Source: Clostridiales bacterium
Lineage (GTDB): Bacteria > Bacillota > Clostridia > Christensenellales > Aristaeellaceae
DNA length: 46,486 bases
Direction: 5' to 3'
Assembly: GCA_015056325.1 (NCBI GenBank)
Contig: SVGL01000017.1
Location: 1 to 46,486 of the forward strand
Notes under the pieces: model-generated
The model's database searches: none
The model's input: only the letters and a program-made list of their open reading frames with translations
What the model was told of the DNA's origin: nothing
Translations under genes and position numbers: made by a program
Shown: one piece after another, positions 7,442-15,594 of the stretch
How positions within the stretch are numbered: position 1 is the stretch's first letter
How the letters are laid out: the number at the start of each line of letters is the position of its first letter

Positions 7442-7560
7442 CAAGAGAGACGGCGATGACGGGGTGGACGGGATCTTCCATCATAGTTTCAACAGAGTTC
7501 TAACCACATCCAAGAGAGTTTCAGTCAACTTCTTACCATCATTCAAGGGAGTTGTTATTC

Positions 7561-8547
7561 GTGCCGAAGGTAGCAGATAGCAAACTACGTCTGTTCCGCT
7601 TGATAAAATACTTTGAGCAGATGACAGACGATAATCACTTCGTCACCCGCAGAAATGTAGAAGACCATCTCAAAGTCGCGTGGAACACCAGCGTAGACCG
7701 CAAGACCTTTGAGAGTGATTTGATGTGCCTGGAAACACTGGGGTATGACATTGAGCATCCTGAAAACAGCCATCAGTATAAACTGGTCAATCGTCCTTTC
7801 GCATTTAGCGAGTTGAAGATGATTATTGACTGTCTGCTGTCCGCCCGCACGTTGGATGAAAAGACTACCCAACGCTTGATTACCACTCTCAAAAAGGAAT
7901 GTAGCAGGTACGAGGCTGAAACGCTGGACAGACAAGTGATTGTCGCCAATCGGGTCAAGACCACAAACAAAGCGGTACATTATGCCCTGGATGAAATCCA
8001 GGTCGCCATCCAATCAGACTGCCAAATCAGTTTCAAGTACTTTGACTATGATATGAAAAAGAAGCGCACTTACCGCAAGAATGGTGAAACTTATTACGTT
8101 AGCCCATTCGTGGTGGTGTACTCTGACGAGAACCATTATCTCTTGGCGTATGATGGCAAGAAGGTTCGTCCCTATCGTATTGACCGAATGGAAGATGTAT
8201 GGTCTGAGCCGGAGAAGCCCAGGCAGGGGCAGGAGGTCTTTGACGAGAAGATAGACCTTGACCACTATCGCCAATACACCTTTGGTATGTATGATGGCAA
8301 GGTGGAAATGGTGCGGATGAAGTTCTTTCACCGTATGATGAACACGGTCATTGATAAGTTTGGTGCTGATGTGGTGGTCTATCGCGTGGACAACGAACAC
8401 TTTGAAATTACCGTCCCCGTTGCCATCAGTCCCCAATTCTGCGGATGGATATTCGGTCTGGGGCGACAAGTGGAAATCCTGGAGCCTAAATCTGTCGTGA
8501 AAAAGATGAAGGATATGCTGAAAAACGTAGGCGAAATGTATCAATGA
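7561..8547 (+). CDS. WYL-domain transcriptional regulator
   Basis: 328 residues. There is an N-terminal winged helix (LRLFRLIKYFEQMTDDNHFVTRRNVEDHL), a middle linker and a WYL domain with YYVSPFVVVYSDENHYLLAYDGKKVRPYRIDRM, followed by a C-terminal WCX-like extension. WYL regulators sense nucleic acid or nucleotide ligands and commonly control phage-defence and mobile-element genes. GTG 7561 is preferred: AAGGGAG at 7545-7551 is spaced nine bases from it, whereas TTG 7552 would sit on the site. Codon use (lower GC) differs from gap and the secreted proteins around it, consistent with transfer. Upstream are three CAAsAGAGTT-like repeats (7490, 7511, 7544). No effector genes remain in the element. 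Confidence 0.85.
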   Translation: MPKVADSKLRLFRLIKYFEQMTDDNHFVTRRNVEDHLKVAWNTSVDRKTFESDLMCLETLGYDIEHPENSHQYKLVNRPFAFSELKMIIDCLLSARTLDEKTTQRLITTLKKECSRYEAETLDRQVIVANRVKTTNKAVHYALDEIQVAIQSDCQISFKYFDYDMKKKRTYRKNGETYYVSPFVVVYSDENHYLLAYDGKKVRPYRIDRMEDVWSEPEKPRQGQEVFDEKIDLDHYRQYTFGMYDGKVEMVRMKFFHRMMNTVIDKFGADVVVYRVDNEHFEITVPVAISPQFCGWIFGLGRQVEILEPKSVVKKMKDMLKNVGEMYQ

Positions 8548-8644
8548 TAGGTTCCCCTTACCCTTACATAATTCGCCAAATCGTTGCCTTTTTGCTGGTG
8601 GTATGGTAAACTATCAATGTAGTTTCATAAACATTCAGGCATCA

Positions 8645-8660
8645 GGTACGGTAGGCATTT
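8645..8660 (+). repeat. Short direct repeat, right copy
   Basis: GGTACGGTAGGCATTT differs at one base from 6042-6057. It marks the possible right border of the integrase element, 72 bases before the second gap 3' end. Confidence 0.5.
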
Positions 8661-8732
8661 TCGACCAAAACTATTCAACAAGCCTACGGACAAAGACCCG
8701 CAAACCCTTGAAACAGCCCGCTTTGCGGGCTG

Positions 8733-8830
8733 GACACCTATCAGGTGCAGGTCGTGTCCTGGTACGACAACGAGAACTCCTACACCTCTCAGATGGTCCG
8801 CACCATCAAGTACTTCGCTGAGCTGTAATT
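8733..8830 (+). pseudogene. Displaced 3' end of gap
   Basis: An open fragment encoding the last ~31 residues of GAPDH ([17 protein letters not shown]...) with a normal stop codon at 8826-8828. It has no start and no upstream part. It is the right-hand copy of the 98-bp repeat, and only silent changes separate it from the functional end at 5838-5935. Immediately before it is a small hairpin (AGCCCGCTTTGCGGGCT, 8714-8730). The stretch 8548-9288 otherwise holds no complete gene: a short direct repeat at 8645, this fragment, spacer, a hairpin at 9009, an integrase remnant and the promoter of the next gene. Confidence 0.85.
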
Positions 8831-9008
8831 GCGGCGAGCCGCCGCGGGCAAAAGGGCCATACATCGGCGTTTTTCCCAAGGTTGACTTCCATCGCACAAG
8901 GCTTTCGAAGCACTGTGAGGTCAAGCGAAATTTCGCGACCTTGATAAACAACTAAACGAGTTCTGTAACCGTTCCGGCGGTTTGCAGGATGAGTAATATA
9001 GGCGTTTT

Positions 9009-9051
9009 CCCCTCTTTCTGTTGGCATTTTGTCAAGGAAAGAGGGGTTTTT
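9009..9051 (+). terminator. Hairpin terminator behind the displaced gap end
   Basis: CCCCTCTTTC pairs with GAAAGAGGGG, then TTTTTG. The position relative to the displaced gap end and to an integrase remnant mirrors that of the hairpin at 6059. Confidence 0.8.
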
Positions 9052-9052
9052 G

Positions 9053-9145
9053 TTGCTGTTAAAGGATGCAATCATGGAGTACCTGCTGGAGTGCAAGGTC
9101 AGGCGATTGTCGCAGGGGTCGATTGAGAACTGCGATAAACGGTGA
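9053..9145 (+). pseudogene. Integrase 5' remnant, second copy
   Basis: Reads LLLKDAIMEYLLECKVRRLS then QGSIENCDKR and a stop. It aligns with the start of the integrase at 6106 (LFQDAILEFGFDCKVRKLS then PKSINNYQKQ). Only the first ~30 codons survive, directly behind the same type of hairpin. Confidence 0.7.
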
Positions 9146-9197
9146 ACCAACCCGCCAATGTATACAGTAAAAATAGTAAAAACCTAACATTTGCATA

Positions 9198-9226
9198 TTT
9201 ACAAAAGAAGCCGGGTTTGTTAAAAT
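9198..9226 (+). promoter_or_regulatory. Promoter of the secreted FMN-binding repeat protein
   Basis: TTTACA (9198-9203) and TAAAAT (9221-9226) are 17 bases apart in an AT-rich stretch just upstream of the gene. A GC-rich hairpin GATGCGCCATCCGGCG lies in the leader. Confidence 0.65.
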
Positions 9227-9288
9227 ATAAACATAATGTCCGATGCGCCATCCGGCGTAAATATGGACATAAATAGGAGGACAACCCC

Positions 9289-10953
9289 ATGCGCAAGATT
9301 CTTGCACTCGTGCTGTGTGTCATGATGGTGCTGCCCATTTCCGCCATGGCCGAGGAACTGACCGGTCAGGCGAAGGGCTTTGGCGGCGTTGTGACCGTTA
9401 CCGTCACCCGCGAAGGCAACGACATTACCTCTGTCGTCGTCGATGCGCCCAATGAGACCCCCGCGATCGCCAAGGCGGCCATCGATACCATCCCCGCCAA
9501 GATCGTGGAGACCGACAGCGCCGATGTGGATGTTGTTGCCGGTGCGACCCGCACCTCCAACGGCATCATCAACGCTGTGAAGAACGCTCTGGACCCCGTG
9601 AACTTCCCCTTCGAAGAGGAAGTGAAGGCTGAGGCTGCCCCCGCCGTCGTGGAGGCTTCTGAGGCTTACATCGGCCTGGGCGTGCACAACATGGGCCGCC
9701 TCGGCCCGGGTGCTGACGATCAGGGCGTTGGCGTGTACAGCTTCAATGAAGTTGTCGCCGCCGTCGTCTTTGATGCCGAAGGCCGCATCCTGCTGGCGAA
9801 GGTCGACCAGCTGGAGATCGCTACCCCCAACTACGATGGCGCCACCATGCCCCACCTGTCCGGTTTCCCCGGCGCCACCTACAACAACGATGCCGACCAC
9901 GACGCTGTTGTTGACGGCGTGATCGAAGTGACCGAGGCGTCCTTCATGGCTGAGGTTGAGTCCTGGCAGTCCAAGCGCGAGCGCGGCGAGGGCTATGTGA
10001 TGGGCACCGGCAACTGGTCCCAGCAGATGGATACCTTCGAGAAGGTCTTCGTCGGCAAGACCGTCGAGGAAGTTGAAGCCTGGTTCGCCGCTTACTGCTC
10101 CGACCGCAACGGCCGTCCTCTGAAGGCCGGCTCCACCAACGAGCAGGACGCCGCCAAGTACGACGCTCTGTCCGATGCTGACAAGGCCATGCTGGCTGAC
10201 GTCACCTCTTCCGCCACCATGTCCCTGAACGACGGCCACGGCAACATCCTGGGCGCTCTGAAGAAGGCCTACGAGAACCGCGTGCCCCTGCAGATCGAGT
10301 CTGCCGCTTCCATCGGTCTGGGCATCCACAACATGGGTCGCCTTGGCCCGGGCGCTGACGATCAGGGCGTTGGCGTGTACTCCTTCAACAACGTGTACGC
10401 CGCCGTGCTGTTTGACGCTGAGGGCAAGGTCGTTGCCTCCTACGTTGACCAGCTGGAGATCGCTACCCCCAACTACGATGGTTCCTCCATGCCTCACCTG
10501 TCCGGCTTCCCCGGCCAGAAGTACAACAACGACGCCGACCACGACGCTGTTGTTGACAGCGTGATCGAAGTGACCGAAGATTCCTTCATGGCCGAGATCG
10601 AAACCTGGCTGACCAAGCGCGAGCGCGGCGAGGGCTACGTGATGGGCACCGGCATCTGGTCCGCCCAGATGGATAAGTTCCAGACCGTCTTCGAAGGCAA
10701 GACCATCGAGGAGATCAACGCCTGGTTCGCTGCCTACTGCTCCGACCGCAATGGCCGTCCTCTGAAGGCTGGCTCCACCAATGAGCAGGATGCCGCCAAG
10801 TATGACGCCCTGTCCGACGCTGACAAGACCATGCTGGCTGATGTTGTGACTTCCGCCACCATGTCTCTGAACGACGGCCACGGCAACATCCTGGGCGCTC
10901 TGGAAAAGGCTTACGAGAACCGCGTTGAGATCGAGCTGACCATCGGCAAGTAA
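9289..10953 (+). CDS. Secreted FMN-binding protein with two 214-residue repeats
   Basis: 554 residues. Signal peptide 1-21 (cleavage ISAMA-E). Residues 25-100 are an FMN-binding domain with DVVAGATRTS (T87); an Ala replaces the usual Ser/Thr of the flavinylation motif. Residues 128-341 and 342-554 are two strongly similar repeats (DNA period 642 bp), each beginning IGLGVHNMGRLGPGADDQGVGVYSF and ending TSATMSLNDGHGNILGAL-KAYENRV. The repeat end recalls the tail of FMN-binding domains with SAT in place of SGAT, so each repeat may be a divergent flavin-type domain; this is inference. A lipoprotein at 20642 has one FMN domain plus one such repeat. Highly biased codons suggest strong expression. 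GGAGGACAACCCC precedes the ATG. Confidence 0.75.
   Translation: MRKILALVLCVMMVLPISAMAEELTGQAKGFGGVVTVTVTREGNDITSVVVDAPNETPAIAKAAIDTIPAKIVETDSADVDVVAGATRTSNGIINAVKNALDPVNFPFEEEVKAEAAPAVVEASEAYIGLGVHNMGRLGPGADDQGVGVYSFNEVVAAVVFDAEGRILLAKVDQLEIATPNYDGATMPHLSGFPGATYNNDADHDAVVDGVIEVTEASFMAEVESWQSKRERGEGYVMGTGNWSQQMDTFEKVFVGKTVEEVEAWFAAYCSDRNGRPLKAGSTNEQDAAKYDALSDADKAMLADVTSSATMSLNDGHGNILGALKKAYENRVPLQIESAASIGLGIHNMGRLGPGADDQGVGVYSFNNVYAAVLFDAEGKVVASYVDQLEIATPNYDGSSMPHLSGFPGQKYNNDADHDAVVDSVIEVTEDSFMAEIETWLTKRERGEGYVMGTGIWSAQMDKFQTVFEGKTIEEINAWFAAYCSDRNGRPLKAGSTNEQDAAKYDALSDADKTMLADVVTSATMSLNDGHGNILGALEKAYENRVEIELTIGK
9670..10932 (+). repeat. Two 642-bp in-frame direct repeats
   Basis: ATCGGCCTGGGC at 9670 and ATCGGTCTGGGC at 10312 start two copies of high nucleotide identity (estimated by eye). 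They represent a recent intragenic duplication of one structural domain. Confidence 0.8.
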
Positions 10954-10965
10954 TCAACAAACTTT

Positions 10966-11009
10966 CCCCTCTTTCAGTTTGCATCAGCAGGCTGAAAGAG
11001 GGGTTTTTT
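10966..11009 (+). terminator. Terminator of the FMN-binding repeat gene
   Basis: CCCCTCTTTCAG pairs with CTGAAAGAGGGG, followed by TTTTTTG, 12 bases after the stop codon. It is of the same type as those at 6059 and 9009. Confidence 0.9.
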
Positions 11010-11011
11010 GT

Positions 11012-11113
11012 ATGCAGCTGAAAGACGCGATGTACAGGGATGTCTTTGATTGCCGCCTCCGAAAAACTGACATCCACCGTCAGCGGCAATCACTCGCGAG
11101 GCGCGCTCCGTAA
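11012..11113 (+). pseudogene. Integrase 5' remnant, third copy
   Basis: Begins MQLKDAMYRDVFDCRLRK, comparable with the integrase starts at 6106 and 9053. After the eighteenth codon a probable one-base insertion breaks similarity; in the shifted frame it would read LTSTVSGNH. It again lies just behind a hairpin of the GGAAAGAGGGG or GAAAGAGGGG type. The region 10954-11339 otherwise holds no gene; a weak promoter (TTGCTT, 17 bases, TATCCT ending about 11169) precedes the MATE gene. Confidence 0.6.
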
Positions 11114-11339
11114 ATGTTGCTGCGCAGTTCGTTGTTGACTTGCTTTTGTTGTGAAAGTGTGCTATCCTTCCTTTTGTAATCCACATAACCAACAGAATGG
11201 ACGGCTCTCCCTGACGGAGAATGCAGCGACCTTTGCGGTGCTGTGACGGCTCCCAAACACGTCAGAAAATGTCCTCCAGATGGGTAGAATCACCCCAAAG
11301 CGAAACCAATGATCGGCTTGATGCCGGAGGAAACGAACG

Positions 11340-12788
11340 ATGTTCAAGAAGCTGTTTTCCTTTTTTGATGTGGCGCGCATGCTGCCTGCTTCCATGCGCG
11401 GCGAGGGAGCGGAAATTCCCGCAGGCCGGGACATGTACAAGCAATATATTAGCATTGCTGTACCCTCCGTGTGCGAAATGGTGCTGATCTCCCTGATCAG
11501 CATGATTGACACGGTGATGGTCAGCGGTCTGGGCACCGATGCGGTGGCAGCGGTTGGCTTGGTGAACCAGCCCCGAATGATCATGCTGTGCCTGTTCTTT
11601 GCGCTGAACGTGGGCATCACTGCGGTGGTGGCCCGCCGCAAGGGCGAGAATCGCCGGGCCGAAGCCAATGCCGCGCTGAGAACGGCCATCGTGATGATCC
11701 TGCTGATCTCGGCGGTGCTCATGGCAGTGCTGCTGCCCCTGAGCAGCGCGCTGATGCGCTTTGCCGGAGCGGAGGAAGGCCGCACGCTGGAGCTGTCCAC
11801 GGATTACTTCGTCATTTTGGGATGTGCGCTGCCCTTCCAGGCGCTCTCGATGGGCATCTGCGCAGCACAGCGCGGCGTGGGCAACACCAAACTGACCATG
11901 CAGGTGAACATCACCTCCAATATTGTCAATGTGATTTTCAACTACCTGCTCATCAATGGCGTCGGCCCCTTCCCGAAGCTGGGTGTGCATGGCGCCGCAA
12001 CCGCTACGGCGCTGGGTATGGTGGTCGGCTTTGCGCTGAGCGTCCGCGCCATCTACCATGACCGTCATGGATTCCTGACGCTGAGCTCCAGCGACAGCTG
12101 GAAGCCGGACATGGAAAGCGGCAAAGCGCTGGTACAGGTGGGTTCTTCGGCCATGGTGGAGCAGCTTGCCATGCGCATCGGCTTTTTTGCCTATGCCCGC
12201 ATTGTGGCTGACCTGGGTACGGACGCCTTTGCGGCCCATCAGATCTGCTGCCAGTTCCTGAATCTCTCCTTCTCCTGTGCCGATGGTCTGGGTGTTGCCG
12301 GCACCTCGCTGGTGGGGCAGATGCTGGGCCGCAAGCGCCGTGACCTTGCCCATATCTATGGTACGCTGGCCCAGCGATTCTCGCTGACGGCCGGCCTGAT
12401 CCTGGCGACAGCCTGCGTGCTGCTGCGCGCACCGCTGGTGAATATGTTTATCAATCCCGGTGAATCCGAGGCAGTGCGTGCCATGGCCGAGATGGTCATG
12501 ATCGTGCTGGGCATCCTGCAGCCGCTGCAGATGCTTTCCGTGGTTGCCTCTGGTGCACTGCGCGGCGCAGGCGATGTGAAATATACCGCCCGCGTCATGC
12601 TGCTGACGGTCACCTGCATCCGCCCGGTGCTGGCGCTGGTCGGCGTATATGTGTGCCAGAATATCCTTCACCGCAGCGATATTGCACTGGTATCTGCGTG
12701 GATGGCCACCGTGTGCGATATGACGGTGCGCATGGCGCTGATGTTGAAGCGCTACCGGAGCGAAAAATGGCATCATATCAAGGTGTAA
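11340..12788 (+). CDS. MATE family multidrug/toxin exporter
   Basis: 482 residues with about twelve membrane helices in two homologous halves (MIDTVMVSGLGTDAVAAVGLVNQ in the first, LGTDAFAAHQICCQFLNL in the second), as in DinF/NorM-type exporters that use Na+ or H+ gradients. The N-terminal 30 residues are a soluble extension. CCGGAGGAAACG precedes the ATG at 11340. It appears to be a single gene; 100 bases downstream starts a purine permease with its own promoter. The substrate cannot be told from sequence. A second, distinct MATE gene lies at 43309. Confidence 0.9.
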   Translation: MFKKLFSFFDVARMLPASMRGEGAEIPAGRDMYKQYISIAVPSVCEMVLISLISMIDTVMVSGLGTDAVAAVGLVNQPRMIMLCLFFALNVGITAVVARRKGENRRAEANAALRTAIVMILLISAVLMAVLLPLSSALMRFAGAEEGRTLELSTDYFVILGCALPFQALSMGICAAQRGVGNTKLTMQVNITSNIVNVIFNYLLINGVGPFPKLGVHGAATATALGMVVGFALSVRAIYHDRHGFLTLSSSDSWKPDMESGKALVQVGSSAMVEQLAMRIGFFAYARIVADLGTDAFAAHQICCQFLNLSFSCADGLGVAGTSLVGQMLGRKRRDLAHIYGTLAQRFSLTAGLILATACVLLRAPLVNMFINPGESEAVRAMAEMVMIVLGILQPLQMLSVVASGALRGAGDVKYTARVMLLTVTCIRPVLALVGVYVCQNILHRSDIALVSAWMATVCDMTVRMALMLKRYRSEKWHHIKV

Positions 12789-12854
12789 CGGCTGGAATGG
12801 CGTTTCGGAGCTATATCTTCGAAAAATAGGATAGCGTCCGCTCCCTTGGTCTGA

Positions 12855-12860
12855 TATAAT
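12855..12860 (+). promoter_or_regulatory. -10 box of the NCS2 permease gene
   Basis: A perfect TATAAT lies 37 bases before the start codon. The -35 region (TAGCGT at 12832) is weak. The ~100-base gap before the gene has no room for a full purine riboswitch, and I see none. Confidence 0.5.
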
Positions 12861-12896
12861 TGGTCTGTTCCGACGACACTTTCAGGAGGAATGTAC

Positions 12897-14261
12897 ATGT
12901 TGGAAAAGCTCTTCAAGCTTTCAAAAAACAAAACGACTGTCAGGACGGAAGTCATGGCAGGTATCACCACGTTCATGACCATGGCCTATATTCTGGCGGT
13001 CAATCCCAGCATCCTGGCAGATGCAGGTATGGATTCCTCTGCGGTGCTGCTGGCGACAGCCATTGCGTCCTTCATCGGCACCTGCTGTATGGCGTTCATG
13101 GCGAATCTGCCCTTTGTTCTGTCTGCCGGCATGGGCCTGAATGCCTATCTGGCCTACACGGTTGTGCTGGGCTTTGGCTACAGCTGGCAGGTAGCGCTGC
13201 TGGCCGTGTTTGTGGAAGGCATCATCTTCATCATTCTGTCGCTGACCAATGTTCGCGAGGCGATCTTCAATGCCATTCCGCTGACACTCAAGCGCGGCGT
13301 GTCCGTGGGTATCGGCCTGTTCATCGCCTTTATTGGCCTGCAGAATGCCGGACTGGCGGTGGATTCCTCCACCCTCGTCACCATCACCAGCTTTACCGAG
13401 AACTTCTCCACCCACGGCGTTTGTGCTCTGCTGGCGCTGATCGGTACCCTGATCACCGCCGCGCTGCACATCAGGAATGTCAAGGGATCGATCCTCTTCG
13501 GCATCGTTGCGACCTGGCTGCTGGGCATTGCCTGCCAGCTGACGGGCGTCTATACACCCACCCCTGAGACCGGCTTCTATTCCCTGATTCCCTCCCAGAT
13601 CATGTCCATGGATTTCTCCAAGCTGGGAGAGACCTTCGGCCAGTGCTTCCGCGTGGATTTCTCTGTGGTCAAGCCCCTGGACTTCATCGTTGTGATCTTC
13701 GCCTTCCTGTTTGTGGATCTGTTTGACACCCTGGGTACCCTGATCGGCGTGGCCACCAAGGCCAATATGCTGGATGAGGAAGGCCGTCTGCCGGGCATCA
13801 AGCCTGCCCTGATGGCGGATGCAGTTGGTACTACCGTTGGCGCAGTGCTGGGCACCTCCACGGTGACGACCTTTGTGGAATCCGCTTCCGGCGTCAGCGC
13901 TGGCGGCAAAACCGGCCTGACTGCGCTGACGGCTGCTGTGCTCTTCCTGCTGAGCACCCTGTTCGCGCCGCTGTTCACCGCCATTCCCTCCTTTGCAACG
14001 GCGCCGGCCCTGATCATGGTTGGTTTCCTGATGGTCAGCTCCGTCACGGAAATCCGCTTTGACGATGACAACCTGTGCGAAGCCATCCCGGCATACATCG
14101 CCATCATCGCCATGCCGCTGTTCTATTCCATCTCCGAGGGCATCAGCCTGGGCATCATCTCCTATGTGGTGCTGAATGTGCTGACCGGCAAGGCCAAAAA
14201 GGTGACGCCTCTGATGTACATCCTGGCGGTGCTGTTCGTACTCAAATACATCTTCCTGTAA
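12897..14261 (+). CDS. NCS2-family adenine/guanine/hypoxanthine permease (AzgA-like)
   Basis: 454 residues with 12-14 helices. Motifs of the AzgA/PbuG branch are present: TEVMAGITTFMTMAYILAVNPSIL at the N-terminus, GMGLNAYLAYTVV, DLFDTLGTLIGVA, and GTSTVTTFVESASGVSAGGKTGLTA in the substrate-site region. It should import purine bases by proton symport. ATG 12897 is seven bases from AGGAGG (12884-12889) and is preferred over ATG 12891, which is too close. A terminator follows at 14279. The gene is not obviously linked to purine metabolism genes in this window. Confidence 0.92.
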   Translation: MLEKLFKLSKNKTTVRTEVMAGITTFMTMAYILAVNPSILADAGMDSSAVLLATAIASFIGTCCMAFMANLPFVLSAGMGLNAYLAYTVVLGFGYSWQVALLAVFVEGIIFIILSLTNVREAIFNAIPLTLKRGVSVGIGLFIAFIGLQNAGLAVDSSTLVTITSFTENFSTHGVCALLALIGTLITAALHIRNVKGSILFGIVATWLLGIACQLTGVYTPTPETGFYSLIPSQIMSMDFSKLGETFGQCFRVDFSVVKPLDFIVVIFAFLFVDLFDTLGTLIGVATKANMLDEEGRLPGIKPALMADAVGTTVGAVLGTSTVTTFVESASGVSAGGKTGLTALTAAVLFLLSTLFAPLFTAIPSFATAPALIMVGFLMVSSVTEIRFDDDNLCEAIPAYIAIIAMPLFYSISEGISLGIISYVVLNVLTGKAKKVTPLMYILAVLFVLKYIFL

Positions 14262-14278
14262 TCTCAGGATAAACATTT

Positions 14279-14324
14279 CCCCCCTCCTTCCTGATGGCTG
14301 TTGTCAGGGAAAGAGGGGGTTTTT
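14279..14324 (+). terminator. Terminator of the NCS2 permease gene
   Basis: CCCCCCTCCTTCCTGA pairs imperfectly with TCAGGGAAAGAGGGGG, followed by TTTTTG. The right arm and tail resemble the hairpins at 6059, 9009 and 10966. The following bases (TTGATTCTTTTTCA) faintly recall the integrase start at 6106, but too little remains to call a remnant. Confidence 0.85.
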
Positions 14325-14392
14325 GTTGATTCTTTTTCATCAGCCTGACTGCTGGCCGCGTCCGCATAAGGGAGGCGGCGGATAAATACGGA

Positions 14393-14421
14393 TTGACACA
14401 ATCTCCATCAAATGGTATAAT
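14393..14421 (+). promoter_or_regulatory. Consensus promoter of the ABC importer operon
   Basis: TTGACA (14393-14398), 17 bases, TATAAT (14416-14421): a perfect sigma-A promoter. A small hairpin (GGCGC...GCGCC, 14434-14448) lies in the leader. Confidence 0.9.
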
Positions 14422-14487
14422 CTTTTCAGACAAGGCGCGTGAGGCGCCGCGAGAACAACCAAATACCTTGCAAAGGAGAGACACACC

Positions 14488-15561
14488 ATGAAGAAACTGG
14501 CTTCTCTGCTTCTCGTCCTGGCGATGATCCTCGGCTGCGTGAGCGTTGCTTCCGCCGAGATCGACCCGGAACTGATCAAGGCCGCCCAGGCTGAGGGCGA
14601 ACTGATCGTTTACGGCTCCTGCGAAGAGCCCTACCTGGCCGCTGCTGCCAAGCACTTTGAAGATCTGTACGGCATCAAGACCTACTACCAGCGTCTGTCC
14701 ACCGGCGAAGTGCAGGCCAAGATCACCGAAGAAGCGGGCTACCCCTCTGCTGACGTGTGGTTCGGCGGCACGACCGATCCCTACAACGAGACCGCCAAGG
14801 ACGGCCTGCTGATGGCTTACGAAGCCCAGAACGCCGCCGATCTGGCCGGCCCCATGTACCGCGATGCTGACGGCTACTGGTACGGCATCTACAAGGGCAT
14901 CCTGGGCTTCATGGTCAACACCGAAGAGCTGGCCCGCCTGGGCCTGGAGGCCCCCAAGGGCTGGAACGACCTGCTCAAGCCCGAGTACAAGGACCTGATC
15001 TGGATGTCCAACCCCAATACCGCCGGCACCGCGAAGCTGATCATCAACACCATGGTGCAGCTCAAGGGCCACGACGAGGCCATGAAGTACTTCGTTGAGC
15101 TGGACAAGAACATCCAGCAGTACACCAAGTCCGGCTCCGGCCCCTCCAAGAAGGTCGGCATCGGCGAGTGCGTCATCGGCGTTGGCTTCCTGCATGACGG
15201 CATTGCGCAGATCCTCTCCGGCTACGACAACATCGCCCTGATCATCCCCGAGGAGGGCACCTCCTTCGAGATCGGCGCTACCGCCATCTTCGAGGGCTGC
15301 GAGCATCCCAACGCCGCCAAGCTGTGGGTCGAGTACGCCCTGTCTCCCGAGTGCGTGGAGCTGGCTGACGACGCCGAGAGCTATCAGTTCCTGGTCATCA
15401 ACAGCGCTGAGCAGCCCAAGGCTGTGCAGCCCTTCGGCCTGGATCCCAACAACGTCATCGACTACGACTTCGAGGACGCCAAGAACAACACCACCCAGTA
15501 CGTGCAGGACTTCTTTGACGCCCTGGGCAACGCTGCGGATGGCCGCTTCAAGACCGAGTAA
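14488..15561 (+). CDS. ABC importer substrate-binding protein, Fe3+/FbpA-type
   Basis: 357 residues. Signal peptide 1-23 (ASA-E); a Cys at residue 17 (MILGC) leaves open a lipoprotein form, although Leu at -2 is atypical. The fold resembles periplasmic-binding proteins of the FbpA/FutA/AfuA cluster: ELIVYGSCEEPYLAAAAKHFEDLYGIK at the start, TGEVQAKI, ADVWFGGTTDPY, YWYGIYKGILGFMVNTE, and GVGFLHDGI. Members bind ferric iron, phosphonates, sugar phosphates or thiamine, and the ligand here is uncertain. It is first in an operon with a fused permease and an ATPase and is separated from them by a hairpin that may favour high expression of the binding protein. Confidence 0.85.
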   Translation: MKKLASLLLVLAMILGCVSVASAEIDPELIKAAQAEGELIVYGSCEEPYLAAAAKHFEDLYGIKTYYQRLSTGEVQAKITEEAGYPSADVWFGGTTDPYNETAKDGLLMAYEAQNAADLAGPMYRDADGYWYGIYKGILGFMVNTEELARLGLEAPKGWNDLLKPEYKDLIWMSNPNTAGTAKLIINTMVQLKGHDEAMKYFVELDKNIQQYTKSGSGPSKKVGIGECVIGVGFLHDGIAQILSGYDNIALIIPEEGTSFEIGATAIFEGCEHPNAAKLWVEYALSPECVELADDAESYQFLVINSAEQPKAVQPFGLDPNNVIDYDFEDAKNNTTQYVQDFFDALGNAADGRFKTE

Positions 15562-15594
15562 TCTGTCCGGCATCTGAACAAAAAATTGACCACA

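Noticed and set aside
4905..8830. Simple tandem duplication of gap as the cause of the 3' repeat
   Set aside because: Only the last 98 bases recur and integrase genes follow each copy, which fits integration better. It cannot be wholly excluded without relatives.
9220..10881. Long minus-strand frame opposite the FMN-binding repeat gene
   Set aside because: Mirror of codon bias; the plus strand has the signal peptide and FMN motif.
12789..12896. Purine riboswitch before the NCS2 permease
   Set aside because: The leader after the -10 box is about 30 bases, too short for the aptamer, and the conserved loops are not visible.
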